A DNA stretch of 64,000 bases from Merdimonas faecis (GCF_001754075.1 NZ_MIEH01000025.1:124001-188000), one strand, 5' to 3'; positions 24,684-32,803 are shown, numbered from the stretch's first letter. Numbers and translations: made by a program. Notes: generated by a model not told the origin, from the letters alone.

Positions 24684-24773
24684 ATGGGAATAATTGCTCT
24701 GGTTCGTGCTGATTTTCTGAAACAAAGGCACACATCCTATTGGGGTATTCATACAGTGATCCCCATAGCTGGG
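24684..24773 (+). pseudogene. MutG/LanG permease, N-terminal stub
   Basis: ATG 24684 immediately follows the LanE stop and reads MGIIALVRADFLKQRHTSYW, then GIHTVIPIAG, the first 30 residues of a LanG permease (normally about 240). Beyond 24773 the frame continues for 33 codons into sequence that makes sense only in another frame. The lanG gene is therefore cut by a deletion. Confidence 0.6.
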
Positions 24774-24872
24774 GCTACACCATCGAAGGCAACTCTGGTG
24801 ATAGTTGCCGTCAAAACAGTTATCCGGTCGGTTACTATGAAATTTATGGGTATGGAACCCCGGCATATTAAC
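24771..24872 (+). pseudogene. C-terminal fragment resembling an element-borne CHAP/NlpC-P60 cell-wall hydrolase
   Basis: From 24771 a second frame reads WGYTIEGNSGDSCRQNSYPV, then GYYEIYGYGTPAY and a stop. This resembles the last strands of the cysteine-peptidase domain of Tn916-like conjugation hydrolases, where the motif EGNSGD...YPVG is usual. Only about 33 codons remain, and they abut the LanG stub. The family assignment rests on a short stretch. Confidence 0.4.
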
Positions 24873-24889
24873 TGATCGAAAAGAAAAGA

Positions 24890-24916
24890 CCCAGCCGTGA
24901 AACCGGCTGGGTACAT
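24890..24916 (+). terminator. Rho-independent terminator (weak T-run)
   Basis: ACCCAGCCG (24890-24898) pairs perfectly with CGGCTGGGT (24905-24913) across a 6-nt loop. The following bases are ACATACG with no good T-run on the plus strand. The minus strand has CTTTTCTTTT after the stem, so it may mainly terminate the PadR gene. Confidence 0.6.
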
Positions 24917-24970
24917 ACGTCCATATCTGCATACAAGAAGTGTGTTTGAATACGCCTCTTTACTTTTTGG

Positions 24971-25492
24971 TTAATTACTTTTCAAAGAAGTAACCCATTC
25001 TTGGATTGCTTCTGCCAATACATACTGCTGCCGCAAAACAGCCATACCTGTTGCCGGAATGCTGGGTTCGTTTTCTTTTTCCCGTATATTATCTTCCAGA
25101 TAGGATTTCAGGATACCAACATTTTCCTCAATCTCTGCTATACACGATTTTTGTTTTTCAGGCGGTAAGGAATCTAAATTCACAATAACAGCATTGAAGT
25201 CCAAAAAAATGTTAATGGGTTTTGCAGAAATCTCAAACATGAGCCGTTCAAATTCTGCTTCTCCAGCTTCTGTCAAGGAGTAAATCGCTTTTTCTGGCAT
25301 CTTTCCTTCCTTTACGATTTCACTTCGGATTAGCCCTTTTTCTTCCAACTGAATGGCCTTTTTATAAATGGATGGGGTGCTGATTTTTACCCATTTTGAT
25401 ATGTTTCTATATTCTACCAACTTTTGAATATCGTAGGCACTCATTGGCTCCTTTTTTAACATTCCCAACACGATCAAATCTATGGTAGCCAT
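24971..25492 (-). CDS. PadR-family transcriptional regulator
   Basis: The 173-residue protein starts MATIDLIVLGMLKKEPMSAY, then DIQKLVEYRNISKWVKISTP and SIYKKAIQLEEKGLI, a PadR winged helix. A C-terminal helical domain (about 85-170) is of the longer PadR-s2 type. ATG 25492 is chosen; a GTG lies 9 bp upstream. It is divergent from a MATE gene, and both promoters carry the same palindrome, so it should repress the pump and itself until a drug-like ligand binds. Confidence 0.85.
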   Translation of the reverse strand: MATIDLIVLGMLKKEPMSAYDIQKLVEYRNISKWVKISTPSIYKKAIQLEEKGLIRSEIVKEGKMPEKAIYSLTEAGEAEFERLMFEISAKPINIFLDFNAVIVNLDSLPPEKQKSCIAEIEENVGILKSYLEDNIREKENEPSIPATGMAVLRQQYVLAEAIQEWVTSLKSN

Positions 25493-25544
25493 GTGGATCA
25501 CGACCTTTCGCTTGTTCTATGCATGAAAGAATACTGTCAAATTC

Positions 25545-25632
25545 ACTATAAATTATAGTATTAGATTTTATACTCCTTGTCAAGGCAAATTCCCGCATTT
25601 CCCTTGACATATACTATAAATTATAGTAGTAT
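25545..25632. promoter_or_regulatory. Divergent padR/MATE promoters with twin ACTATAA-A-TTATAGT operators
   Basis: Minus-strand promoter: TTGACA (25583-25578) and TACTAT (25560-25555), 17 bp apart. Plus-strand promoter: TTGACA (25604-25609) and TAGTAT (25627-25632), 17 bp apart. A perfect 15-bp palindrome ACTATAA-A-TTATAGT covers the minus -10 region (25545-25559), and an identical copy fills the plus spacer (25613-25627). A degenerate half-site lies near 25651. The arrangement is classic for a PadR repressor acting on both genes. Confidence 0.8.
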
Positions 25633-25703
25633 GATTCATGCGGCAGTATGCTATAATTTATACTACTGTAAATTACACTCACGAGAGCGAAAGGAGTATT
25701 ACA

Positions 25704-27083
25704 ATGAGTGAACGTAACAAAAAACTTGAACTTTTGGGAAGTGCGCCCATCCCAAAAGCTCTGATGGCACTTGGCGTACCGATTATGATTGGGATGTTAA
25801 TCAATGCCCTATATAATCTGGTGGATGCCTATTTTGTGGGCGGACTGGGCAGAAGTCAAATGGGAGCTATTTCCATCGTTTTTCCGTTGGGGCAAGTCGT
25901 AGTTGGATTGGGACTAATGTTCGGCAACGGTGCAGCATCCTATCTGTCAAGACTTCTGGGACGTGGCGATAAGGATACTGCCAATAAAGTGGCAAGTACA
26001 GCCCTGTATAGCAGCCTTCTGATCGGCGCTATTATCATCCTTTTCTCTACAATCTTCCTTAAACCAATTTTGACCATGTTAGGCGCGACAGAAACCATCA
26101 TGCCGTATGCCCTGACGTACTCAAGAATTTATATACTGTCCTGTGTTTTCAACGTGTTTAACGTGACCATGAACAACATTGTAAGCAGCGAGGGTGCGGC
26201 AAAGACAACTATGTGTGCGTTACTGCTGGGAGCTGTGTTGAATATCGGATTAGACCCTCTTTTTATTTACACTTTCAACATGGGAGTTGCCGGTGCAGCA
26301 ATCGCCACCGCAATTTCGCAGATGGTATCTACACTTGTTTATCTTACATACATTCTGCGAAAAAAAAGTGCATTTTCTTTCAGCGTAAAAGCCTTTTCTC
26401 CATCTGGGCAAATGATGGCGGAAATCTTGAAAATCGGTGTACCTACTTTGGTGTTTCAGTTGCTTACAAGTCTTTCCATTACACTGATTAACCGTGCAGC
26501 CAGCGATTATGGCGATTCGGTCATTGCGGGCATGGGGGCAGTTACACGAATTACTTCTATGGGGACGCTGGTTGTCTTTGGCTTTCTGAAAGGATTCCAG
26601 CCTATTGCTGGATTCAGCTATGGGGCAAAGAAGTTTGACCGCCTGCGCGAAGCAATCAAGACCTCGATCATTTGGTCTACAAGTTTCTGCTTAGTCGTAG
26701 GCTTGGCGATGGCCATTTTCTCCACACAGATTATCTCTCAATTTACCGATGGAGATACTCAAATGATTTTAGCTGGTCAAAAATCGCTGTTTGCAAACGG
26801 GATCACATTCATTCTTTTTGGCTTCTACACGGTATATTCCTCTCTGTTTCTTGCACTGGGCAAAGGTGCGGCAGGCTTCTTTTTGGGGGCGTGCAGACAA
26901 GGCATCTGCTTTGTTCCTGTTATTTTGTTGCTGCCTATGATATGGGGAATGAATGGAATTTTGTATGCTCAACCCATCGCTGATGTGATTTCCGTAGTAA
27001 TAACTGTTTTTATGGCCGTACATCTTCATAAGGAACTATCTATGACCGAAAAGCAAACTATTCCCACTAACTCAAACGAATAA
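25704..27083 (+). CDS. MATE-family multidrug efflux transporter
   Basis: This 459-residue membrane protein has twelve hydrophobic helices in two halves. Each half has the MATE pattern: LMALGVPIMIGMLINALYNL, VDAYFVGGLG and FGNGAASYLSRLLGRGD in the first, and KIGVPTLVFQLLTSLSITLI near residue 245 in the second. It exports cationic or lipophilic compounds by Na+ or H+ antiport. ATG 25704 follows AAAGGAG. Control by the divergent PadR is likely. A strong terminator follows. Confidence 0.85.
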   Translation: MSERNKKLELLGSAPIPKALMALGVPIMIGMLINALYNLVDAYFVGGLGRSQMGAISIVFPLGQVVVGLGLMFGNGAASYLSRLLGRGDKDTANKVASTALYSSLLIGAIIILFSTIFLKPILTMLGATETIMPYALTYSRIYILSCVFNVFNVTMNNIVSSEGAAKTTMCALLLGAVLNIGLDPLFIYTFNMGVAGAAIATAISQMVSTLVYLTYILRKKSAFSFSVKAFSPSGQMMAEILKIGVPTLVFQLLTSLSITLINRAASDYGDSVIAGMGAVTRITSMGTLVVFGFLKGFQPIAGFSYGAKKFDRLREAIKTSIIWSTSFCLVVGLAMAIFSTQIISQFTDGDTQMILAGQKSLFANGITFILFGFYTVYSSLFLALGKGAAGFFLGACRQGICFVPVILLLPMIWGMNGILYAQPIADVISVVITVFMAVHLHKELSMTEKQTIPTNSNE

Positions 27084-27140
27084 GCCTGTTTGAAACCGCA
27101 AGAAATCAATCCAAAACAGCATATAAGATTATATAAAGAT

Positions 27141-27184
27141 ACACCGGACGCATTTATGTGTTGTCCATGCGTCCGGTGTTTTTC
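27141..27184 (+). terminator. Rho-independent terminator
   Basis: ACACCGGACGCAT (27141-27153) pairs perfectly with ATGCGTCCGGTGT (27167-27179) and is followed by TTTTTC. It ends the MATE transcript. Confidence 0.9.
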
Positions 27185-27264
27185 AATCAACTTTCCGGGA
27201 TTTTAGATCAGCAATGACTTTCGGAACAGGAAGGCTCCAAATTAGGACACTAAAATACACCCTC

Positions 27265-27294
27265 TTGACTTTTGCTATCAATAATAGTACTATT
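27265..27294 (+). promoter_or_regulatory. Promoter and operator of the second padR gene
   Basis: TTGACT (27265-27270) and TACTAT (27288-27293) are 17 bp apart. The perfect palindrome AATAGTACTATT (27283-27294) covers the -10 box, with GCTAT and ATAGC arms further out. It differs from the operator of the first PadR and is probably autoregulatory. Confidence 0.65.
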
Positions 27295-27321
27295 GTTAAT
27301 AGCAAAACTGGAGGTGTAGTT

Positions 27322-27846
27322 ATGTCATCAATAGATTTAGTCATACTGGGTATTGTACTGGAGAAGCCCCAAAGTGCTTATGATATTCAAAAAGATGTGG
27401 AGTACCATCATTTTTCCCGCTGGACGAAAATAAGTGTCCCTTCTATCTATCGGAAAGTGCTCCAAATGAGTGAGAAAGGCTATCTGCAAAGCGACATTGT
27501 AAAAGGTGGTAAGTTTGCAGATAAAGCAATCTATTCCATTACCGATAAGGGCAGAGTGTATTTTAAGGAACTGATGGCCTTTTATGCCGCTGGCCCGGTA
27601 CCGCTGTTATTCGATTTCAACGTGGTCATTTCCAATCTTAACAAGATGGACAAAGCTGAAGCAATGGAGCTGGTTTCGGCTTTGCGCCAGAGCATACAGT
27701 CCTCGGCTGAATTAAACGAGGGCTATGCTCAGGAATTTGCAGACATTCCTCTGGTTGGGAGAACAATTTTTGAGCAGCAGCAACTGCTTTACAATGCTCT
27801 CCTGGAATGGCTGAATCACTTTGAAGGACAGTTCTTACAAGAATGA
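27322..27846 (+). CDS. PadR-family transcriptional regulator (second copy)
   Basis: The 174-residue protein (MSSIDLVILGIVLEKPQSAY, then DIQKDVEYHHFSRWTKISVP and SIYRKVLQMSEKGY) is a paralogue of the PadR at 24971, with the same length and domain plan. ATG 27322 has GGAGGTGTAGTT before it. Its stop overlaps the start of the YjdF gene by 4 bp, so regulator and YjdF are made together. The different operator sequence suggests the two PadRs act on different promoters. Confidence 0.85.
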   Translation: MSSIDLVILGIVLEKPQSAYDIQKDVEYHHFSRWTKISVPSIYRKVLQMSEKGYLQSDIVKGGKFADKAIYSITDKGRVYFKELMAFYAAGPVPLLFDFNVVISNLNKMDKAEAMELVSALRQSIQSSAELNEGYAQEFADIPLVGRTIFEQQQLLYNALLEWLNHFEGQFLQE

Positions 27847-28265
27847 GTACCGACTCTAAAAGTAGTCTAACCATTCTATTTGAGGCTCCATTTTGGATTG
27901 GCATATATGAGAGATCGTTCAACGGTAAGTATGAGGTGTGCAAAATCACTTTTGGTGCAGAACCAAAGGATTATGAGGTTTATGAGTTTCTGCTGAAGAA
28001 TTGGCACAAGCTGAAATTCAGTCCACCTATCCAAGCGGAAGTTATTGCAGAACGAAAAATCAACCCTAAACGTATGCAGCGTGAAATAAACAGTCAACTG
28101 CAAGATAAGGGAATTGGTACTAAAGCACAGCAAGCCCTTAAACTCCAACATGAACAGTGTAAGTTAGAAAGAAAAACAAAGAGCCGAGAGCAACGAGAAG
28201 CAGAAAAGGATCGCCTATTTGCTTTGCGGCAGGAAAAAAAGAAAGCCAAACATCGAGGGAGGTAA
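27843..28265 (+). CDS. yjdF: YjdF-family protein (DUF2992)
   Basis: The 140-residue protein has a beta-rich N-terminal part (SLTILFEAPFWIGIYERSFN, then GKYEVCKITFGAEPKDYEVY) and a highly charged C-terminal helix (REINSQLQDKGIGTKAQQAL, then KLQHEQCKLERKTKSREQRE). This is the layout of YjdF. In many Firmicutes yjdF lies behind a riboswitch that responds to azaaromatic compounds. Here there is no leader space, because the gene overlaps padR by ATGA, so PadR seems to replace riboswitch control. The biochemical function is not established. Confidence 0.8.
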   Translation: MSTDSKSSLTILFEAPFWIGIYERSFNGKYEVCKITFGAEPKDYEVYEFLLKNWHKLKFSPPIQAEVIAERKINPKRMQREINSQLQDKGIGTKAQQALKLQHEQCKLERKTKSREQREAEKDRLFALRQEKKKAKHRGR

Positions 28266-28352
28266 GCATCTATTTCATATTTGTTCATTCCTCTTGACTC
28301 TCACGTTACGTCATGGTGTATGCTGAAAAAAACAAGAAAGGAATGTGACTAT

Positions 28353-29264
28353 ATGAAATTAAGCTATGTACGTTCGGATGCCGTCTACAAAAAAATAATG
28401 GAGGCTCCCGTCGAAAAGAAAAATGACATTTACCGGTATGAGCTGATGATGCCATTTAAAGGCAAGTGGGACTGCTATCAAATCCCCATGAAGGCAGCTA
28501 CACCTAATGGCTATGACATTATTATGGCAAGTGATATGCTGGGTCTTATCTCTCCTACAAAGGTAGATCAGTCACAAAAAGCAAACATTGAGAGTCTTTC
28601 ATCGGATCGGCTCTGGGTATCTTGTGAGCAGTCCATCCGGAAATCCTTGGAATGTTTTTTGAACAATGGGATTGAGCTACCCGTCAGCGAGTATCTATTT
28701 ACGATTTTACTGGCAAACGCCGAGAGCCCCTATACCTCTTTGAATGAAGGGTATTGCGGCGATGGTGGTATTCCGGGGTATATCATGGCGTGGCTGATCC
28801 CCAATGAATTTACACTGACTCGCCTTCCTGTTGCGCTGGCCCACGAAGTAAACCATAATGTGCGCTTTCAGTTTATTAAGTGGCGGAATAGTATCACCCT
28901 TGGGGAGATGATGGTCAGCGAGGGGCTTGCTGAAAACTTTGCAACTCATTTGTATGGCGAGGACAAGGCAGGCCCGTGGGTGACCAAAACGGAGATGCAA
29001 ACCCTGAATGAGTACATCAAACCTATTATTCACGATGGACTGAATGTTCAAGGGCTTGAGAATCTAAACGCCTACCTCTATGGCGACGAGATGGCCGCGA
29101 TGCAAAATTACCCTTGCGTTGGGTTGCCCTACTGTGCAGGCTACGCTTGCGGGTATCATTTGGTTAAACACTACTTAAAAAAGACAGGAAAAAGCATTAT
29201 TGAAGCTACGCTGCTGCCTGCAAGTGAAATTTTAGAAACTGTGGAGGATTTTTGGAATGAGTGA
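28353..29264 (+). CDS. DUF2268 putative zinc-dependent protease
   Basis: The 303-residue protein has a metalloprotease helix with HEVNH (His164, Glu165, His168) in a stretch like PVALAHEVNHNVRFQF. A downstream acidic residue in MMVSEGLAENFATHLYGED is a probable third ligand, as in DUF2268 members. There is no signal peptide, so it acts in the cytosol. ATG 28353 follows GAAAGGAATG. Its last 8 bp overlap the TipA-like MerR gene, a pairing seen in other Firmicutes, so the regulator probably controls it. Natural substrates are unknown. Confidence 0.75.
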   Translation: MKLSYVRSDAVYKKIMEAPVEKKNDIYRYELMMPFKGKWDCYQIPMKAATPNGYDIIMASDMLGLISPTKVDQSQKANIESLSSDRLWVSCEQSIRKSLECFLNNGIELPVSEYLFTILLANAESPYTSLNEGYCGDGGIPGYIMAWLIPNEFTLTRLPVALAHEVNHNVRFQFIKWRNSITLGEMMVSEGLAENFATHLYGEDKAGPWVTKTEMQTLNEYIKPIIHDGLNVQGLENLNAYLYGDEMAAMQNYPCVGLPYCAGYACGYHLVKHYLKKTGKSIIEATLLPASEILETVEDFWNE

Positions 29265-30027
29265 TAGGAGGATGACAGTACATGAAGTTGCTGACCTAAC
29301 AGGTATCACAATACGGACATTGCATTACTACGATGAAATAGGACTTTTGAAGCCTACTATAGTTACAGACAGTAAATATCGTTTGTATACTGATGATGAT
29401 TTAAGCCGGTTGCAGGAAATTCTATTTTTTCGTGAAGTGGGATTTGCATTGAAGGAAATCAAGAGCTTGCTCGCTTCTCCTAATTATGATCGAACGAAAG
29501 CGTTGAAAAGACACCTTGATATTTTACAGGCGCAAAAGGAACGTATTGATGCTCTGATCTCCCTGATAAAAACAGAAATAGAAGGAAATCCTGTCTCGTC
29601 TTTTGCCCCTTTTTCAGATACAAAAGTGCTTGAACTGAAAGAGAAATATAGGTCAGAAGTTTTGGAACGTTGGGGTGATACCCATAGTTTCAAAGAATAT
29701 GAAGCAGCATTTTTGTCGCAGCCAAAAGAAGGTCAACGAAATCAATTAGAAAGATTTCTTTCTGTGTCTAAGGATACCTTTGAGAAATTAGCTCGATTTC
29801 AAAATCAATCTCCCGCCTGTCAAGAAGTACAACAAATCGTAAAAGAGTGGCAGCAGTATATCTCTGAATCCTTTTATAAATGTGATAATCAAATTTTGCT
29901 CTACTTGGGGCAACTCTATATCAGTGATGATCGCTTTTCCAATTATATAAATGGATTCGGCAGTGGAAATCTGGCATCTTTCTTTAGCGAAGCAATTAAC
30001 ATCTTTTGTGCAAAGGACAAGACATAA
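29257..30027 (+). CDS. MerR-family regulator with TipAS-type ligand domain
   Basis: The 256-residue protein has a MerR winged helix (TVHEVADLTGITIRTLHYYD, then EIGLLKP), a dimerisation coiled coil (about 80-115) and a C-terminal helical domain of TipAS/antibiotic-recognition type (SEVLERWGDTHSFKEYEAAF, about 130-250). TipA-like regulators bind peptide antibiotics or multiple drugs and turn on their own promoter. The gene overlaps the DUF2268 gene and ends at a small CAACAGG/CCTGTTG hairpin (30031-30050). Confidence 0.8.
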   Translation: MSDRRMTVHEVADLTGITIRTLHYYDEIGLLKPTIVTDSKYRLYTDDDLSRLQEILFFREVGFALKEIKSLLASPNYDRTKALKRHLDILQAQKERIDALISLIKTEIEGNPVSSFAPFSDTKVLELKEKYRSEVLERWGDTHSFKEYEAAFLSQPKEGQRNQLERFLSVSKDTFEKLARFQNQSPACQEVQQIVKEWQQYISESFYKCDNQILLYLGQLYISDDRFSNYINGFGSGNLASFFSEAINIFCAKDKT

Positions 30028-30035
30028 CTCCAACA

Positions 30036-30130
30036 GGCCCTCTCCTGTTGTTAACAGTACAGAATTCTATTCACGCCATTTACTTGTTGCTTTTTTTGAT
30101 ATTGTGGTGAAATTCTTCAAGTGGGAATAA
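30036..30130 (+). pseudogene. Scar of an ABC-2 permease gene (internal deletion copy)
   Basis: About 60 bp from 30036 closely match 32140-32205 of the permease gene at 31859 (shared words TAACAGTACAG, ACGCCATTTAC, TTGATATTG). The sequence then jumps to the permease 3' end (GTGGTGAAATTCTTCAAGTGGGAATAA at 30104-30130, encoding VKFFKWE and a stop). The flank after the stop (CAAGGCGGG) also matches the flank at 32640. It is what remains of a second copy of the ABC unit after an internal deletion. Confidence 0.65.
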
Positions 30131-30315
30131 CGACAAAAGAACTTTTACTTACGGCAAGGCGGGCCAGCTACCTGTCCAAATGGGCCAGTCTGCCTTGTGC
30201 GGATTGGCCTATTACAAAAGGCTTGCCTTTTCCTTCAAAATCCGCTACACTGTCAACCCTACACTTAAACACCAGACTTATAAAGTGTGGTATAACAGAA
30301 TGGGAGGTGTATAGG

Positions 30316-31065
30316 ATGAAGCAGTATAAAACCATTGACATCGCCAGACGGATTGGCATTCATGTGAATACCGTCCGGCTCTATGAAAAATGCGCTCTTA
30401 TCCCTAAGCCGGATCGCTTACCAAATGGATACAGAGTGTTTACCGACCTTCATATAGAGCAATTCAAGCTGGCGCGTGCGGCACTTCGGGTGGAGGTACT
30501 TCAAAATGGACTCAGAAAGCAAGCGGTGAATATCATAAAGGTTTCCGCTGCTGGAAATTATGAAGAAGCTGCCGCATTGACCCGCCGCTATATCCAGCAA
30601 GTGGATCAGGAACGAAAAAATGCTGAGGAAGCAATTCAGATTACCCGGAAAATACTTGCCGGATTGGATGGAAAAGAACATACAGGTATTTACTTCACGC
30701 GAAAAGAAGCTGCGGTTTTTCTCGGTGTTACCATAGACACGCTGCGAAACTGGGAATTGAATGGCCTGTTCACAATCAAGCGCAGAGAGAACGGTTATCG
30801 TGTCTATTCTGAGAAGGATATACAACGTTTGAAGATCATCCGTTCCCTTCGCTGCGCGAATTACTCGCTGGCAGCCATTTTACGGATGCTGCGGGCAATC
30901 AACGACGATCCCGCCGCAAATATCCGTACAGTCATTGATACGCCGAATGAGGATGACGATATTATTAAGGCGTGCGACAAGCTGCTTACCTCTCTGGCCG
31001 AGGCCCGGAAAAATGCGGTTTATGTGGTCGGACAAATTGAAAAAATGCAGAAGATGACAAAATAA
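30316..31065 (+). CDS. Regulator with two MerR-type DNA-binding domains
   Basis: The 249-residue protein carries two MerR helix-turn-helix units in one chain. The first is at residues 4-40 (YKTIDIARRIGIHVNTVRLY), the second at about 120-155 (YFTRKEAAVFLGVTIDTLRN, then WELNGLFTIKRRENGYRVYS), joined by a helical segment. Most MerR proteins have one such domain and dimerise. ATG 30316 is preceded by GGGAGGTGTATAGG; an upstream open stretch lacks a start. It is followed by an ABC ATPase and permease, which it probably controls. Confidence 0.75.
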   Translation: MKQYKTIDIARRIGIHVNTVRLYEKCALIPKPDRLPNGYRVFTDLHIEQFKLARAALRVEVLQNGLRKQAVNIIKVSAAGNYEEAAALTRRYIQQVDQERKNAEEAIQITRKILAGLDGKEHTGIYFTRKEAAVFLGVTIDTLRNWELNGLFTIKRRENGYRVYSEKDIQRLKIIRSLRCANYSLAAILRMLRAINDDPAANIRTVIDTPNEDDDIIKACDKLLTSLAEARKNAVYVVGQIEKMQKMTK

Positions 31066-31137
31066 AAGCCTACATTAACCCACCATACCACCGAACCATG
31101 CTAACCTTTATACATCAAAATAGGAGGTATAAAGGGC

Positions 31138-31866
31138 ATGGATGAAACCATCAAAATAACCGGTTTAAGTAAATCTTACACCGGAAACAAAGTAATCAGT
31201 AACATTGAGCTTTCGATTGGAACCGGCCAGGTGTTCGGCTTGCTCGGAGCGAATGGCGCGGGCAAAACTACCACGATAGAGTGTATCTTAGGCACTCGGA
31301 AGGCAGACGCGGGATCTGTTTCTATTTTAGGATTAAACCCTCGAAAAGACCGAAAACAGCTCTTTGAGCAGGTTGGCGTGCAATTTCAGGAAGCCAGCTA
31401 CTCGGACAAAATTAAAGTTTGGGAGCTGTGCGAAGAAACCGCCTGCCTTTACCGGAAAGCTGCAAATTACAAGGAGCTTTTGCGGCAATTTGGTCTGTGG
31501 GAAAAACGAGACGCTTTCGTAAATGAATTGTCCGGTGGGCAAAAACAGAGACTATTCATCGTTTTAGCACTCCTGCCTGATCCGAGGGTCGTCTTTCTGG
31601 ACGAGCTTACAACGGGCCTTGATACGAAAGCACGCAGGAGTGTTTGGAAAAGTCTGGACGCACTGAAACAAAAGGGCCTGACCATCTTTCTTTCCTCACA
31701 TTTTATGGACGAGGTTGAAGTCCTGTGCGATACAATCGCGATTTTGAAGGACGGAAATTTCATTTTCACAGGAACCGTTCAGGAGGCAATTCACCAAAGC
31801 CCATATGATAATTTGGAAGAAGCCTATTTGTGGTTTACCGGAGAGGAGGAAACGGACGATGAATAA
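31138..31866 (+). CDS. ABC-2 type transporter ATPase subunit
   Basis: This 242-residue ATPase has Walker A (GANGAGKTT, about 37-45), signature LSGGQKQRLFIVLALL, Walker B VVFLDELTTGLD (with Leu where Pro is usual after Asp-Glu) and LSSHFMDEVE. It is of the DrrA/CcmA drug-export type. AGGAGG precedes the ATG at 31138. The stop overlaps the permease start by 8 bp. Together with the dual-MerR gene it forms a drug-responsive efflux unit. Confidence 0.85.
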   Translation: MDETIKITGLSKSYTGNKVISNIELSIGTGQVFGLLGANGAGKTTTIECILGTRKADAGSVSILGLNPRKDRKQLFEQVGVQFQEASYSDKIKVWELCEETACLYRKAANYKELLRQFGLWEKRDAFVNELSGGQKQRLFIVLALLPDPRVVFLDELTTGLDTKARRSVWKSLDALKQKGLTIFLSSHFMDEVEVLCDTIAILKDGNFIFTGTVQEAIHQSPYDNLEEAYLWFTGEEETDDE

Positions 31867-32602
31867 ATATGTTACAATGCTGAAAACAGAAATCAAGCTG
31901 TCTTTTCGAGGTATGGACATGGTGATCTTCGCACTTTGCCTGCCGGTCGTGATGGTGGTACTGCTCGGTATCATTTATGGAAATCAGCCCGCTTTCGAGG
32001 GAGCAAGTTATTCCTTTTTAGAGCAGTCTTTTGGAGCAATTTCCACGATTGCAATCTGCGCCGGTGGCGTTATGGGCCTCCCGTTGGTGATTTCCGACTA
32101 TCGGCAGAAGAAAATACTGAAACGCTATAAGGTAACGCCAACCAGCCCCATCCTGCTGCTAACAGTACAGGTTTCTATTTACGCCATTTACTCGCTGCTT
32201 TCTTTGATATTGGTCTATCTGGTAGGAAGTTTGTTCTTCGGCGTGCGGTTGCCCGGTTCCGTGGGAATCTTTCTGGCCTCTTATTTTCTGGTGATGCTTT
32301 CCACATTCAGCATTGGAATGATGGTGGGCGGAGTCGCTCCGAACATGAAAGTCGCGAGTATTGTTGCCAGCGTTTTGTATTTCCCCACGTTGATCTTCTC
32401 CGGGGCCACTCTCCCATACGAGGTGATGCCGACAGCATTGCATAGGATTGCAGATATTCTACCGCTGACCCAGGGGATCAAATTGCTGAAAGCGGCTTCT
32501 CTGGGTTTACCGATAGAAGTTGCCTGTCTCCCTCTAATTGTCATGGTGGCCCTGATTATTATTTGCGGTGGAATTGCAGTGAAGTTTTTTAAATGGGAAT
32601 AA
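31859..32602 (+). CDS. ABC-2 type transporter permease
   Basis: The 247-residue membrane protein has six hydrophobic helices and the ABC-2 motif in SIVASVLYFPTLIFSGATLP, then YEVMPTALHRIADILPLTQG. It begins MNKYVTMLKTEIKLSFRGMD and ends VKFFKWE. It forms the pore for the ATPase encoded just upstream. A partial copy of this gene remains at 30036-30130, which suggests the unit was once duplicated. Confidence 0.85.
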   Translation: MNKYVTMLKTEIKLSFRGMDMVIFALCLPVVMVVLLGIIYGNQPAFEGASYSFLEQSFGAISTIAICAGGVMGLPLVISDYRQKKILKRYKVTPTSPILLLTVQVSIYAIYSLLSLILVYLVGSLFFGVRLPGSVGIFLASYFLVMLSTFSIGMMVGGVAPNMKVASIVASVLYFPTLIFSGATLPYEVMPTALHRIADILPLTQGIKLLKAASLGLPIEVACLPLIVMVALIIICGGIAVKFFKWE

Positions 32603-32719
32603 AACAGTAAAATTACAAAAGGTTTTCGTTTACAGCAAGGCGGGAAGGTTTGTTTTAGGTGAACTAGACTATTATCTTATACACTTGTGTGAAAGTCGCA
32701 AACATATTATTGGATAGGC

Positions 32720-32803
32720 CGTATTGAACATGTGATCAATGATGAAACCTTCCGGCGGCTGAAAGAAAAATACCAAAGTGAAAATAAAAGCAATGGACTA
32801 TAA
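32720..32803 (+). pseudogene. DtxR-family repressor, last 28 codons only
   Basis: The frame RIEHVINDETFRRLKEKYQS, then ENKSNGL and stop, matches the C-terminal 28 residues of the intact DtxR gene at 40781-41164, followed by the same 24-bp spacer and Rrf2 gene. It starts abruptly after unrelated sequence that also follows the ABC permease scar at 30130. The 5' part of this repressor copy was lost when the accessory region joined here. Confidence 0.85.

Noticed and set aside
23253-24773. Part of a lantibiotic biosynthesis cluster
   Set aside because: No precursor peptide, LanM/LanB/LanC or leader protease is visible nearby; only immunity-type ABC genes occur.
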